Part shown: positions 32,708-45,574 of the stretch, piece by piece
Position numbering within the stretch: the stretch's first letter is position 1
Layout of the letters: each line of letters begins with the position of its first letter
NCBI GenBank assembly: GCA_037176885.1
Contig: JAWWNJ010000024.1
Span: 868,001-932,000 of the forward strand
Source: Favolaschia claudopus
Lineage: Eukaryota > Basidiomycota > Agaricomycetes > Agaricales > Mycenaceae
Reading direction: 5' to 3'
Length of the DNA stretch: 64,000 bases
Made by a program: the position numbers and the translations under genes
The notes under the pieces: model-generated
What the model was told of the DNA's origin: nothing
The model's database searches: none
The model's input: the letters and a program-made list of their open reading frames with translations, nothing else

Positions 32708-33697
32708 CTAGGCGTTGACACTGACCGCTCCATCTCTAAGCTCGTCGGCTAAGCCAGAAACCTGACTGTCTGGCAAGGCCGCCCTAGACTGGACATTTTC
32801 GGGCACCGAGATTAGCGTCTGCCGATCGACCTCGTACTGGGTCGCGTCCAGGAACATCTCGGGGGGTAGCACGCCGGTGGGATCCCCGGTGGTGAGCCAT
32901 GTCATGCGGCTACGCATGCTCCGCCAGAGGGGGATGCGGGAGGCGAGCATTTTGTTGACGTCGAGAAATGCGAAGACGTGATTGGTGTCTGCGAACAGAA
33001 TGTTGGTATATATGGTCATGCAGCCCAAGTAGACTTACCGAAGTTTTCCTTCGCCGATATGGCACGGAGGCGGATGAGGCCGTCGGTTTCTGGGGGGATC
33101 CCGTAATGCTCTACGGCCAACAAATTAGCGCTGATGCATGGACAATACAGAGGAGACGTACGAGCATAAGCCCATGTTTCTGGATCCAGAGGGCACACTA
33201 GAGGAGGCACGTTTTCGGGAGAATGAAGTCGCCTTACAGACCAGTCAATGGACTGCGTGATACCCTCAACACTCCTGACTTCACGATTAGAAAAACATGA
33301 GACCGCATACCTTGATCGTATGCCCTGTCCGTGCTCGAATCCAAAAGGAGTCATGGCCAGTCCTGTGATCGTATTCCTGGGTAATCTTGAAGAATTGTGA
33401 CTGATCCTCCGCGAGAAAGTCGTCGAATTCGATGGGCGTGAATTTACGGAAGAGAGGTAGCCTCCTCTGCATAGACTCAGACCCAGATAGCGCCGGAACG
33501 ATGCTTCAACCTACGATATCGTCAACGCGAGCAAAACCGTCGGGGCGCAAAGTCAAAGTCGGCGGTACAGCGCCATGACGCAGAAGCCATTTAAGCCGTC
33601 GATTGAAGACCACAGAAAGATCTTCAGCGGAGGTCGATGAGATATATCTTAAAGCATTTAGTTCAAGTTGGGAGGCATAGAGTGTCCTAGAGAGCAT
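32708..33697 (-). CDS. tRNA 2'-phosphotransferase (Tpt1/KptA)-like, divergent
   Basis: Exons 33697-33515, 33466-33311, 33252-33162, 33110-33039 and 32988-32708 give 260 residues. The N-terminal motif, FNRRLKWLLRHGAV followed by LRPDGFARVDDI, is the classic Tpt1 start with the catalytic Arg and the RHG motif. Then come FWIRARTGHTI (matching the ..IRA.QGHS segment) and, at the C terminus, HVFAFLDVNKMLASRIPLW with GVLPPEMF, matching ..IYVDL..AL..GI.F....G.LPP.YF. Tpt1 removes the 2'-phosphate left at tRNA splice junctions. The middle, which normally carries HGT and RNHIH motifs, reads QHYGIPPETDGLIRLRAISA and is not clearly conserved. It may be a divergent or inactive paralog, or an exon may be mis-modelled. 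Confidence 0.7.
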
Positions 33698-33799
33698 AGA
33701 TTCTGATTATTTAAATAATTTCGGGTATTTACATTTGCTAGGATTACTCCGCTTTTGGTAATTGGCGCGACGTGGCGGAGACTCTCTTTGCCTTCTACC
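33698..33799. promoter_or_regulatory. Compact bidirectional promoter (102 bp)
   Basis: The only sequence between the ATG of the Tpt1-like gene (minus) and that of the Sec72-like gene (plus). It is A/T-rich around 33705-33735 (TTATTTAAATAATTT). Regulatory elements of both genes must be shared or lie within transcribed sequence. Confidence 0.5.
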
Positions 33800-34642
33800 A
33801 TGTCCCACTCACATACCCATGCTCCCGGAGAGGTACATAACCACTCCCATGGACCCGCCCAACCTGCACCCCAACCTACGATAGACCCCGCATTGCAAGC
33901 AATTATCGACGCGGACTTTATACAAACGCCTATTGCTCTCTCGCAGGACAGCAACCTCGCCCTCTGTGCGCCCCATAAACTCGAAAAATGCACGGACTGT
34001 AAAGTGGACTACATAAATCTGAACCGTCTCTCCAAAATTCTCGTTGGAAATCCGACCCTACTGTGTCCACCGCCGTCGAATGTCATTTCGCAAAAGCTTA
34101 CGCAGATGGTGACACAGACGAAGGAAGAGGGAAACGTGCGCGTATTCTATCTCTTGCATCGTGCTCTAGCTCATATTTGTGTTCAGACGCTGTTCAAGAG
34201 GGGAGACCACGTCAACGCAATAAAGAAGTACAATATGGCGGCTTCGATAGCAGTGCAGCGTCCGCCATGGGAGGCCAACCAGTTTATGCGCGAAGAGCTT
34301 TCCACCGTTGTATCTAACCGGTCGGCTGCATACCTGGAAGGGCGAGACTACATCTCGGCGCTCGCAGACGCGGAGATGGTTATTGCTCTGCGGAGAAATT
34401 GGACAAAGGGCCATGTGCGGAAAGCAAAGACGCTGGTAGCGATGGGACGGTTGCCGGAGGCATCTGAGGCACTCAAGCTTGGGCTGTCGTATGAGCCTGC
34501 AAACACGGTGTGTGCCATGTATTGTACTGACGTGTGTTTCTGATTTCCCTCCCAGGAGCTTCTGGCGTTTTTGGCGGAGATTGACACTAAACTGGAGGAG
34601 AACAGAACCGAAAAACCTCTTGTCGCTATTGAGGCAAACTAG
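33800..34642 (+). CDS. Sec72-like TPR subunit of the Sec63 translocation complex
   Basis: Exons 33800-34135, 34187-34507 and 34556-34642 give 247 residues. The N terminus is His/Pro-rich (SHSHTHAPGEVHNHSH). A cysteine motif, CAPHKLEKCTDCKVDYINLN, follows, typical of fungal Sec72 homologs. Tetratricopeptide repeats come next: EEGNTLFKRGDHVNAIKKY, LSTVVSNRSAAYLEGRDYIS and KGHVRKAKTLVAMGRLPEAS. In fungi Sec72 sits with Sec63/Sec66 at the ER membrane and helps post-translational import; the TPR domain can dock Hsp70. There is no membrane segment, as expected for a peripheral subunit. All phases are zero at both junctions. Confidence 0.82.
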
Positions 34643-35955
34643 GCGCGACGGGGTAATGTTATTGGAGGGGAGCTTTCATGCAAGCTTGTATTGAAGCAGG
34701 TTTTATGATAATTCTTGGGATACTAATTTATATGCCCTTGTGTAGTATCACTCGAGAATCGCTGGCCGAGACCGATTTTGACTTGAAACCAATTTTGGGA
34801 AGGACAGGCGCTCATGATGGTTCATCGAACTACAAAATCCATTTTTGGATACATTCCTGAAATGGGTGTCATCAAGTCGAAGGCTCGAAGCCACCCTCAG
34901 CGCAGGGCGTATTTGATCCACGACCTTAGGTTTGTGGGCCCTGACCACGAAGGATTTATGCTATATTGCCCCATATTGTGCTCGTCGACGGGCGAACCCC
35001 AATTGCAAGATTGCGCAGGTTTTGTGAATGTCGCTCATCATCTGCTGTTCTCTGGCTGGATTCAGTCTACGTGGCTATAGTACTCTGCTCGTACGCCGTT
35101 TGCATCCGGCCAAGCTCCTGTCGCGTCAGGGAGTGAGGGAGGGAGGAACTCGACGGATCTTATGCCTTTCCAGTCTCTGATCTCTCGTCTGAATCTCATT
35201 GAGACTCGTTGCAATCCCATAGGCTGGAGCCAAAGCCTGTTGCGCCTGAAGGAGCCTTGGATTTTTAGCCCAGCTGTTGGGCTAACATTGCCATACTTTT
35301 TAGTCGAAATGGTGAATATAGTAGAGTAGTTGTGCCTATTTTGACGCTGGGCACGAACATCCGCTTCGGTTGTAGCTCGACACAAAGAAATGGATTCTGT
35401 GACTGGTGGATAAGCTGAGAAAACAGGAACTTTCGAGTTTTTGTGTGACAGCTTCCTTGTTCTCTTCCACGTCTATGGCCATGGGGTACCTTTCGACTGA
35501 ACTGTATCGACTCAGACTCGAATCTTGTGGGGACTCGTATAAGGCGCCTTTGAATCTCCCGTACTGTATGGCGGCATGTGTGCCAGCGCAGCATCGAAAG
35601 ATGCCAAGACTTCGGAAGTCAATTGGAAGTCGTGATTTGGGTTTTGAGACCATATTGAGGCCATTATTCGCCATCCGTGGGCTTCCATTGGCCGTGCAAC
35701 TCACCCGGATGGTAAGCGGTAGCACCTACCGTTCCGTCCGGTTGCGGGGTATCCTATCTTGCATATGTTCTCCGGACTTCTTTGACACTGCCTGGGATCA
35801 TCATACCTTCTATCCTCCGCTCCTCGTGGTTACTCGCGACTCATAGCGCGTGCTCGAGATAACATGGGGCGTTCTAGAAGACATCAGGTAACATACTTAA
35901 GCAACGGCAATGCGCTCGTGGTCGTACCCTTCCCCTCCGACTCGGACTGGTCGAT
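34643..35955. other. 1.3 kb without a supported gene
   Basis: Overlapping antisense frames (35336-35725 minus, 35406-35846 plus) lack motifs. The last 100 bp form the sedolisin promoter. Confidence 0.4.
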
Positions 35956-38578
35956 ATGCTGTTCCTGTCGACTTTCATCGTTGTCTTTGCTGGCCTCAGC
36001 AGCGCCAAGCCTTTCTCCGGCAAGCGATGGGACAACCCCTCCCTCAAGCACCGCTGGGTCGAAGTTCCCCGCGGATGGGAATTCCACTCGACGCCTGCGG
36101 AGGACCACTTGCTTGAGATGCGCATCGGCCTGAAGCAGAACAAACTCGACGAGCTGATTTCTTCCCTCTACGAAGTCAGCGACCCTGACCACGAGAGGTG
36201 CGTGTAGTCTCTGACGCTTTTGTAAGTCCATTCCCTCACCATTCCATGCTCTAGATATGGCCAGCATCTCTCGAAGGCCGAGGTTGATGCGTTAGTCGCA
36301 CCCCATCCGGATTCGGTCGAAGCCGTCGAGGCGTGGCTCCAGCACCACGGTATCAACCCTGACGATGCCCACTTCCGTTCTGCGGGGGGCGAATGGATTT
36401 CTATCCACGTCTCGGTCGCTCAAGCCGAACGCATGCTCGACACCAAGTACGGCGTATACCACCACCCTGCCTCTGGTTCTTCCGTCGTTCGCACGATGGA
36501 ATACTCGCTTCCCGCTGAGCTGCACTCCCACATCGACGTAATCACGCCGACCACATACTTCGGCACCTTCCACAGCATGCGTTCCACCAGCTTCATCGAA
36601 ACGAAGCCCGCATCTCTGGTCGACGACGCTGCCTCTTTTGCGGCTGAAATCTCGCCCCTTGCTGTCCCTGCTTCATGCGGATCCACCGTGACTCCTGCTT
36701 GCCTGCGCGCGATGTACAACACCACCAACTACGTCCCGAAAGCCACTGCTACCAACAAGCTCGGTGTTGCCGGATACCTCGACGAATTCGCCAACGATGC
36801 TGGTGAGTGAAAATCAGTCTAGTTGATCGGTCATTGGCTCACAACCTTTGCTAGATCTACAGGTCATGATGCATGACATTTCCCTCGAGCGCTGTACTAA
36901 TCAGGCCTCTTTTAGACCTTCTTCTCAAGGTTCAGGACTGATGCTGTTGGCGGCACGTTCCAGCACGTGCAGGTCAATGGTGGAGGAAACTCGCAGTCGC
37001 AGCCCGGAGTGGAGGTAAGGCCTGTTTCATGCGAATGCTCCAATGTGCTGACTTTTGCGTGCAGGCTAACCTTGACATCCGTAAATCGTTGTTACCTGGA
37101 TTGAAAAAACTCGACTAATCTTTCTCCATTGCAGAATACACCGAGGGTATCTCCTTCCCGACGCCGAATATCTACTACTCTACAGGCGGCAGCCCTCCTT
37201 TCATCAAGGACACGTTCACCCCTACCAACACCAACGAACCGTACCTCGACTGGTTGAACTTTGTTCTCAACCAGACCGTGATCCCTCAAACATTCGTTAG
37301 TAGCATATGTTCACGGCGCGAATTTCCACTTATTTTTCTTCCCTTAGACCACCAGCTACGGCGACGACGAACAGACCGTCCCTCAGGATTACGCGGTTTC
37401 AGTTTGCAACTTGTTTGCCCAGCTCGGGGCTCGCGGGGCTTCCATCATGTTCTCTTCTGGAGACGAGGGGTCTGTACAAAATTCATCCTGTGTTGAAATG
37501 AGCTGACCGGCCGATAGTGTTGGTGGCGGCGACTGCCTGACCAATGATGGTACATGAATTAAGTTTCGTCGACTACAGTTTTTCTCAAAGTCTCGAATCA
37601 GGTACCAACAGAAAGATCTTCCAACCCGCATTCCCGGCCAGGTGCGTTTCAAAACACTCAGATATATTTGTATTGACTGTTATTCTGAAGCTGCCCCTTC
37701 GTCACTGCCGTCGGGGGAACCACTCGCGTTAATCCTGAAGTCGCAGTCAGCTTCACAGGTGGTGGCTTCTCGAGGTGAGGATTAGGCTTGATATATGTAT
37801 TCAACCAAGGACGCTGAAGCGAATGTCTTTGAAGATATTTCTCCCAGCCGTCTTACCAGACCTCCTCTGTGACGCCCTTCCTGACCAATCTCGGGACCAA
37901 GGTGCTTAGATCTGTTATTTTACGCGATGACAACTTGATTTACCGGGACATCATTAAAGTTCTCCGGCCTGTTCAACGCTAGCGGAAGAGCGTACCCCGA
38001 CGTTTCTGCCGCTGCAAGCGGTTTCCAGGTTGTCATCAGTGGAAGAACCTCGTATGTCGTCTTGCGCTTGTTATGAATGATATCTGAGAATTTTTAATAG
38101 TTCTGTTGGTGGAACGAGTGCTAGCTCGCCGGTATGTTGCCGCGCAATTGAGAGACTTGCACTTGATCTAGCTAACATTGGGCATAGACTGTAGCCGGCA
38201 TTGTTTCCCTCCTAAACGACTTCCGCATTTCACAGGGCAAAGGTGAGTAACCAACGTGAAGTTTTCACTGAAAACTCTCATTCAAAAAACGTTCCAGCAC
38301 CTCTCGGCTTCTTGAACCCCCTGATTTACTCAACTGCCAAATCGGGTTTCAACGATATTGTGTCCGGGTAAGCTTTTCGAACATTGACGTGTGATCGCAA
38401 TTGATGGTTCAACGCAGATCAAATCCTGGGTGCGGTCAAACGTACGTGATTTCTTTCTCTGCGAGCTGAAAGAAAATTGATAATTTGAACTGACAGCGGA
38501 TTCACTGCTACCACTGGTTGGGATCCCGTCACTGGTCTGGGAACCCCCGACTTCCTGAGACTGCAACAACTCGTTTGA
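35956..38578 (+). CDS. Secreted sedolisin, tripeptidyl-peptidase (S53)
   Basis: Seventeen exons, all phases consistent: 35956-36197, 36255-36802, 36855-36862, 36916-37014, 37065-37080, 37135-37295, 37348-37469, 37518-37549, 37602-37641, 37691-37774, 37835-37901, 37960-38051, 38101-38131, 38188-38242, 38298-38367, 38418-38441, 38497-38578. The product is 590 residues. It has a signal peptide ([17 protein letters not shown]), a pro-kumamolisin propeptide ([37 protein letters not shown]) and a peptidase domain with the catalytic Glu and Asp in EANLDIQY, SSGDEGVGGGDC, TAVGGTT, and the nucleophile Ser in GGTSASSP. The calcium site near the end fits FNDIVSGSNPGC. Fungal members remove tripeptides from proteins outside the cell at acid pH. 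Exons of 8 and 16 nt are notable, and the model depends on them. Confidence 0.93.
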
Positions 38579-38806
38579 TTATTTAAATGTATCACTGGGA
38601 TTTTGGCGAATTCAGTTGTAAAGCTTTTTGCGTACTTTCTCGGACATCGGAAAGTATTTCTCTGCCAGCTCAATGCGACATGTGTATATCAAGTTTCACC
38701 AGCATTGAATCTAGGAAAAACGTGCGTATGTGTCAATGCCATCTATTGTTTGCATTAAGATTCTCGGTGAAGCCAGTAATACTATAATGGTAACGCTTTC
38801 GCAGGT

Positions 38807-41261
38807 CTAATTTGGTTGCTGCTGCATAACCAGTCGAGAAAATCGACTTCTTCCCCGAATCGCAGGTCCGAAAAAGAAAAGCACAAAAGGGATTGGTACC
38901 ATGATTGTCGCAATGAGAGCGAACATGGTGTTTGCCCAATTGTATCCCAGATTCGAGTACATCTGCTTGGTGAACAAGGGAAAAATTGTGGCCATCAAAT
39001 TTCCTGAAAAAGCAACTTAAAACTCGTACAAAGTTGCAACCGAAAATTCTTACTGCACAGACTTTGGCCGGCCAAAGCCGAGGATGCGAAAGGTCCATAA
39101 CTACATTTAATCCTTCAATATTTCGCCTGGCAGTCAACATCAGCGCGTACCAGTCTGCCAAATAACTGAACACGGAGAGATATACAGTGAATGTCGCCCA
39201 AATGTAAACCTGACCTTTGGATGGTAGAGCAGCAGGTTGAAATATAAAAGAGAACTCACGGTTATGGCAATCACCAAGGATATCCAATGCACCCAAGGGA
39301 ACGAGCACCAGGCATAAATGAACATGCTGATGGGTAGGATGACGGCAGCAGCGCAAGCCAAGATAAGTCGCGCCTCGGGACCTCGCCGTTCGAAGTGCTG
39401 ACTAGTGAATGGTCAACCTGAGCATTTCGGCAATGTTCGCAACGAACTGATATAAACGCTCTTGATAGAAATTTGTAGCGAAACCGAGGAAGGCGCCAAC
39501 TCTATCAGCACATCAGTCAACGTTTTCCGCAACCCATTCATACCTACGCTATAGATGTAAACGCCAATCCCTCCTGGCCAACGTTGAATCCGTGCAAGTC
39601 GCGGAATATTCCAGGTATGGACCTGCGGTTAGGCACAATTATTGATGTCCATACTTCAGCGTGCATATACGAACTCTATCATTGTAAACATCACGCCCCA
39701 CAGGAAACCGATCCACAGCTGAAACGGCTTCAGAAGTCGAAGTGGCTAAGAAAGAGCAGTGATACACTGAACGCCGAAACCACCGGTTCCGTGAACAGAA
39801 GGTCTAAAAGAAGACGGTTGAATTTTGTATGCTGTTCAAAAGTATGGTGTTCTTACGGACGGGGCGTGTGCAAGAAAGAATTATCAAAGACCTTAGACTA
39901 GCTCTTTGGTCTTCAATCCGGGCACGGTATCGGTCATCACCGGTTTCGTTCCGGATTTTCTTCGCCAAACGCGTTAACAAAATTGAGGATCTAGTTTCCT
40001 TCATGGCAAAAGGAAGCAGGAGGGAATAAATGCCACAAATTCTGAGATCGTGAGAGAATGTAGAGGAGAAGAAGAATCGTTCAGCATACATCATCTGTAT
40101 CCATTGTATCCAACGCCATTGCAGTCTAGGATTCATTTCGATCCAGCCGGCGGAAAGCGGACCTAACCCTGATCCGGCAAGGGCCGCCAGTGAAAAAATT
40201 GCCATCGGTAGTCCTCGTCTCAAAGCAAGAAGGATGAGGACGCTTGAAAAACTGGGGAAAATGCCAAGCTTACTCGCGGGGTATCCAGAGATCTCAAGTT
40301 CGCATAAGGAAATGAGTAAACCGGAATCCGCAAGACAAAGTCGTGACCGAATGTGGTACGAACCTGCTATTGTGCCGCCAACCTGCAAACAAAGTTCGAT
40401 GGTTGATCGAGCAGCTATTTCGACGGACATACCATGGTGGCAAAAGTGGACCCAAATGATCCCTGCAAAAACCGAGCCGCCGTCACAGTTTGAATGTTTT
40501 TAGATCTACACCGCAGAGACGATGGATCGATGAGCAGCTACTCAGGAAGTTGGGTCAAAATACTTACAGGGCAATTAATAAGTACATCATCGTGAAACCA
40601 GTCGCACTTCCGATATAAAGAGGCTGGCGCCCAAACTCTTCGCTGAAGCTCGAAGAGACAAGGGGCACAAGCCCGAACCCTAGAGTGAAAACTATGAACC
40701 CCACTGTGGCTTGGAATTCTGAGCAGTTGAGGTCTTTCTAATGTTGAATAAGCAGCTGTAGGTACACCTGGTTGAAAAATTGCAATACAGTCATGGACGG
40801 GAATCCTAGGTTATAGGCTGCAGCAGCAGACGCTATTTGCGTCCTGTTAAAGAAGAGGAAGTGGTTGAAAATGCAGTAACTCACAAGCCATTAAAGTGGA
40901 AAAGCAAGCAAATGACGTGACGACCCATTTTTTGGGACGAGGAAAGGAAGGTGGGTTCCGCGCGTCCCCAGGTTCAAACTCCACCTGAAACAGAGTCGAG
41001 TAAGAGCGAAGTAGATTTGAACAATCAGGAAACGCCCACATAGAGCACCCCATCAACTGAGGGTGACTTTTCCGCCGGCCCGGGATGTGTATAGGGCTGT
41101 CCGTCTCGGAGCGTCTCTGGCCGCGAGCTGGAAGAGAGACTGAGTCTGGGGTCGAGACTAGGTTCGTTGACATTGTCCAAAGACTTCACCGCTAGACCAC
41201 TGCGAATAGCGAGAGGGGAGCCCTTCTTTTCATGTGGCAATGTCCCTCCGACGTCGACCAT
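38807..41261 (-). CDS. MFS transporter, DHA1 polyamine/drug type
   Basis: The coding sequence is broken by many short introns on the minus strand; I checked parts of the chain but not every exon. From the N terminus: a cytosolic tail (MVDVGGTLPHEKKGSP), VEFEPGDARNPPSFPRPKKW leading into the first helix, then GFGLVPLVSSSFSEEFGRQP with the MFS loop 2-3 motif, RGLPMAIFSLAALAGSGLGP, WIEMNPRLQWRWIQWIQMM, the central loop KETRSSILLTRLAKKIRNET, YGPFASSALAGQSLCRNLMA and the last helix WANTMFALIATIMVPIPFVL, ending QQQPN. Wording and order match fungal polyamine/multidrug exporters of the 12-helix DHA1 family in the plasma membrane. No disabling change was noticed. Substrate cannot be told from sequence. 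Confidence 0.85.
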
Positions 41262-41877
41262 GGCGGTAGGAGGAAGAAGTGGGTGGGGGGTAATAATGGC
41301 TCAGTGTTGGGCCGAGGTTTGTAGCGCGGCGACATATCAGTAAACGATCAACACGCAAAATGCTGTTAGACAATACAGTTGTGGGACAACCTTGAGTCGG
41401 TGGGTGATGCGGTATCCACGTGTTACGACCTCCGAATTCCGACGCCGCATTTGGTAGGTTGATCCAAGTGCTTGATTTCCCAACAAGGACGAGGATAGGA
41501 GTCGAACTCAAAGTCATAATAATTTTTTTGGACGGGTATCGTAGCGAAAATCGAGATTTCTTGACGAGTGGCACTCTATACGATTCCGAAAACTAACCAG
41601 CGTATAAAATTCCTTGAACTTTCCAAATCTTGAGATGACTGCCGTACGATTGCGAACAGTGTCTACCGCTCCAGTTTTGTTGTGGTAAAAATGAACACAG
41701 CGATGATTGTCGCAGTGACTCTGAGTGAGGTATTTTCAACCACAACCACGTGATCTATGTTCAAGTTCGAAACTGAGACTTCGGCTTATGCAATCGTTGA
41801 GGTATTTACGCAGGACGTAAGCGATCACAATGTTATAGTATGAGTCTGTATGAGTACGTAGTGCTGAATCGGAAATT
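41262..41877. other. Intergenic between MFS and TFIIIC genes
   Basis: No gene supported; the frame at 41230-41574 (minus) overlaps the MFS start region and has no motif. Promoter of the MFS gene and 3' flank of the TFIIIC gene. Confidence 0.4.
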
Positions 41878-44800
41878 TCAAGAGATTGTTACAACACCGA
41901 AGAAAAAAAATTGCCGCAGAACAGACATCGAGAAGCAGCCTCAAGAAACTCTTCGACCAACCAACTCCGCGCAGGATATGGCAAAAATTCTGGAGAACCG
42001 CAGCTGGAGACAGGCAGAAAGGCCTTGCGGGTGCAACCCGAACAGGTCCTCACGTTGGGCGTCGACAACAGGAAGGTGGTGACGGAACAGCGAGCTGTGA
42101 ATTGAGGATTGAAGATATATGCCTCTCATCAGTTTATATGATGGGATGAAAGAGAAAGGCTTGCCCCAAGAGTGCCCCCGGGAACAAGTCCCTTCGCTTC
42201 CGTCGTCCAACCATATCATGAGCCCGCAGGCGGGACACGTTTCCTGCATCGCCTGCTTTTGATAATTCTCGGTTGAAAAGGAAGGGATGTGTGACTCGAG
42301 TCCGGCTATGAGGCTACGAGCATTGGAAGCCAATTCCACTGGTACGTTTGACTGGGATGCCTGCAGCGCAATCCGCATCAGAAAGGGTATATCGTTTTCT
42401 GAGGAATCGAAATCATTTTGGAACGTTTACGAATTGGAAAAACCATGGTCATACCTGTCAAGCAAGAAACAACAGCAGTTGCATGACGGGCGATAGTGCT
42501 CAAAATAGTAAAGGATATTGTGCGCAGAAGTTGTTGTGCGACTTCGTTGTAGTTTTCTCGCTGCGACTGTTCGGCCGTATGACGCTGCAAAGAGTATTTA
42601 CGTCAGCGATGAAAACAGGCCAATGAGGAGAACTCGCCCAAGAGAATTCCGCCATGCAGAGCCTTAAGCGGAGAGAAAGAAGGGCGTTACATCCATATAA
42701 CGACTGTTTGAGACTTCTTCGAAAATCGAGTCTAAATTCGCTGTTGAGATCACCCAACCAAGCTGGAGTCTCTTCGCCGCTCAAAGGCTGATTGTCCACG
42801 TCCGCTAACAGGATCTTTATCACATCAGGCTGGCGCTGAATTATGTCTTTGGCGTGCAAGAAAATCGGACGGAGAAGCTTGAGTGGTGTTGATCCAGAGG
42901 CTACAACTCCAGTCGGTGACTGCGACAGAACGCTCACGAAACAGTATGCGTACATGCTTTGGCGGCAGTCAAAATTGTGCTGAGTTCATGAAGGATCATG
43001 TCAGACGTAGGAGGGTCGCATATTCGAGCAGCTGAAAAGATTTTAATACGTCTGATCAAGTTCGAGGGCGGAAGGAACAAACTTTCCTACAAGCGTGCTT
43101 TCGTGCAGAACATCGTATTTATATTCGAAATTTGCTGGTTGAGCCCACCTTGTACGCTTCAAACGAATTCGAGACAACGTATAATCTTACGACTTACTCG
43201 TAGACCCAAGCGGCAACAGAGTACCGTTCATCGCACGGTATCATTCCACTAACGCGACTCATATCGCTGTTCGAAATCTTGGTTTTTGTCGAGCCAACGA
43301 AGACGGAACGAAGGAGGCTAGACAGCGCTGGGCTTGTCTGTATATTGCCATCCAAATTCATGGATGCGTCGGAGAGCTTGGGCTCTGCTGACACTGAATT
43401 GATGACATGTATCGAGCCGTCAAAGAGAGATACAAAGAGTGCATCTTCTTGTCGCACGTAATGCAGCCCAGTGACTGGCTGGAACGAAGAGGAACCGACG
43501 GACAAATCTTGCGTACAGAGACGGAGTGAACGAGAACCGAACCAACGCAAGTTGGTGGAAGGCGCAGCCCAGAGAGCGATGACACCGGGAGTTGCCCGTA
43601 CGAGAATCCTCTGGGGGGAAGTGAACAGCACTTAGTTTTGTTTCAAATCTGACGTTGCCTATTACCTGGTTCGGAAACGAAATCCAAGAAAGGGCGGTGA
43701 CTCCCATTTTGTCTGGTTGGAAAACAGCTGACTCGGTTTTTTCAACACAGGTTTCAATGCCGTAGTTCAAGAAAAATCCCGACGCGGTCGGAGTCGAGGA
43801 GAGCGTTTGAATGACTGTGACCAATCCCACAGACCCATCCGCAGCTGCGAAAGCAATCGCAGCTTCACCTACGCCAAGTGATCGGTGAATCAATAGATAC
43901 ACAAAATTCGGAACTTACTTTTACATGCTTCATGGGCAGTCCATGGGGAAAATGCGACATGTGTTATCCACTCGTCGGAGACTTTGACCGTAGCAACAGG
44001 TTCCAGGGACGAGTTCTTGTACCTGTTTCGAGTAAGTATACAATATGTGAAATGGCGGGTTGTTTTGAGTTATTACCTGAGCAATATCAAAGTACCGCCA
44101 CGGGTCCCCACCGCTAGAAGGGAACTAAGTATCTGTACAAGAAGCCCGGGTGGCACCAAAATCGGCATGACTCGACCATAACAAACCTGTTTAACAATGG
44201 GTCCGAGATGACGGTGTTGCGAAAGGGAGATTACTCGTTACTTGTGATCTGAGAGTTTGTTCCGTTTTTGAATGGGACTCCCGGGAGACAAACTCCATAA
44301 TTAATGGGGTGACTTCACATATCTGAATTTATGTTAGCGCAAATGGTCAACTTCGTTCACAATAAAGACTAACCTTGAGCCATTCCCCTTTGATTCTGTC
44401 TTTTACTGCATGCCAGAGAGAAACATCCATATTCGAGGTCAATATAGCCACAACGCACCTAGACGGAAAATTCAGATCAGCTTAGAAAAAAAATGCATCT
44501 CACATACCCTCCATTCTCCGTGAGGTTACCCGGTGAGCAGGAGATTGCACGAAGTCCGACATCCATGGAACCCAAGGACAAGGCTCCCCAATCTAGACAT
44601 CCGAGTGGGCAATAAAAATACAGAGAATGAGGAAACAAACCTTGCGATCCCGCTGGCCAGTAACAGACGTCCCGTAAGTTGAAATCAATCATGGTAGAGT
44701 ACCACTTGATGCGGTGCGGAGGGCCAACATCTCCAGGGAGCTGATTGGAGGTCGGCACCCCGCGGTCGGGTGTCTGATGAAGCGGCGTTTTATTATCAGT

Positions 44801-45333
44801 AAGACTACTAAGAGCCTGAGGAGAGCCATGCCAAGATATAGACGGAGCCCTTGGACAGGAACAGAAGCTGTCCATCTTCCGACCATTGGAGGCAAGAGAG
44901 AGAAGGGCGCGAAGTCACAGTGGGGATAGGTAAAGCACTAAACATGGCGGTCTGTGCGCAGGGGGTGAGAATTGCTGGAAATCGACGAGGTGAGAGCTCG
45001 GTCCGACATTCATGCATATGCCTTCCTCCCGCTCACCCGGTGAAAATGATTCGGAGATTATGGATCGAAAACGAGTTGGACCCCGATGATTCTTCTGACA
45101 GAGTTCGGCGTCTAAGTAGTACTCGAACCAAGTATAGTCCACAAGATTTGAGCGTGGTCCAGGAGAAACAAGCTGACGAGCGCTTCGGCGTTACCGCATT
45201 CAGCGTCAGAGCCTCATGGTAAGTCGTGGGTAAAAGATGGAAGACCAGTGGGCGGCTGTTTATCTCTGCTTACCACAAGGCGGGTCACAGGGTCTGTGAC
45301 GGTCACGCTGTTGTTCAACTTGACGCCCGCCAT
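41878..45333 (-). CDS. TFIIIC subunit (TFIIIC90/GTF3C4, Sfc9-like)
   Basis: A multi-exon gene on the minus strand; the start ATG at 45333 gives MAGVKLNNSVTVTDPVTRLV and the stop is at 41878-41880. The N-terminal half looks like the TFIIIC delta beta-propeller: LSCLQWSEDGQLLFLSKGSV, RIKWYSTMIDF, LRAISCSPGNLTENGG, VAILTSNMDVSLWHAV, ILPPGLLVQ. The C terminus has the putative TFIIIC zinc finger: ETCPACGLMIWLDDGSEGTC followed by SRGHSW, and after the next intron RCSVTTFLLSTPNVRTCSGC and CLFCG. This pairing of propeller and double zinc motif is characteristic of the subunit that bridges the tRNA-gene promoter complex to Pol III. Exact exon borders in 42.4-44.9 kb were not all resolved. Confidence 0.78.
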
Positions 45334-45574
45334 GACGGTCCGTGAATCTAGTCTGTTGCGCGCTGCACAAGCGCCCTTATCCTGTCGAACCTAATACAGG
45401 ACCTTACCTACTGCTATCTGCACATGTCGACGTATGATCTGCAAGTTCTCGACACCCTGGAAACTCCGGATTACTTGAAAGGCGATCTTGCCAGCGACGG
45501 CGCGTCATCCTGCTAGGTGTACCTGATGTCCGTGGGTTGAACATAGCTCAACAGATTTGAATATTCCGTCTCAC

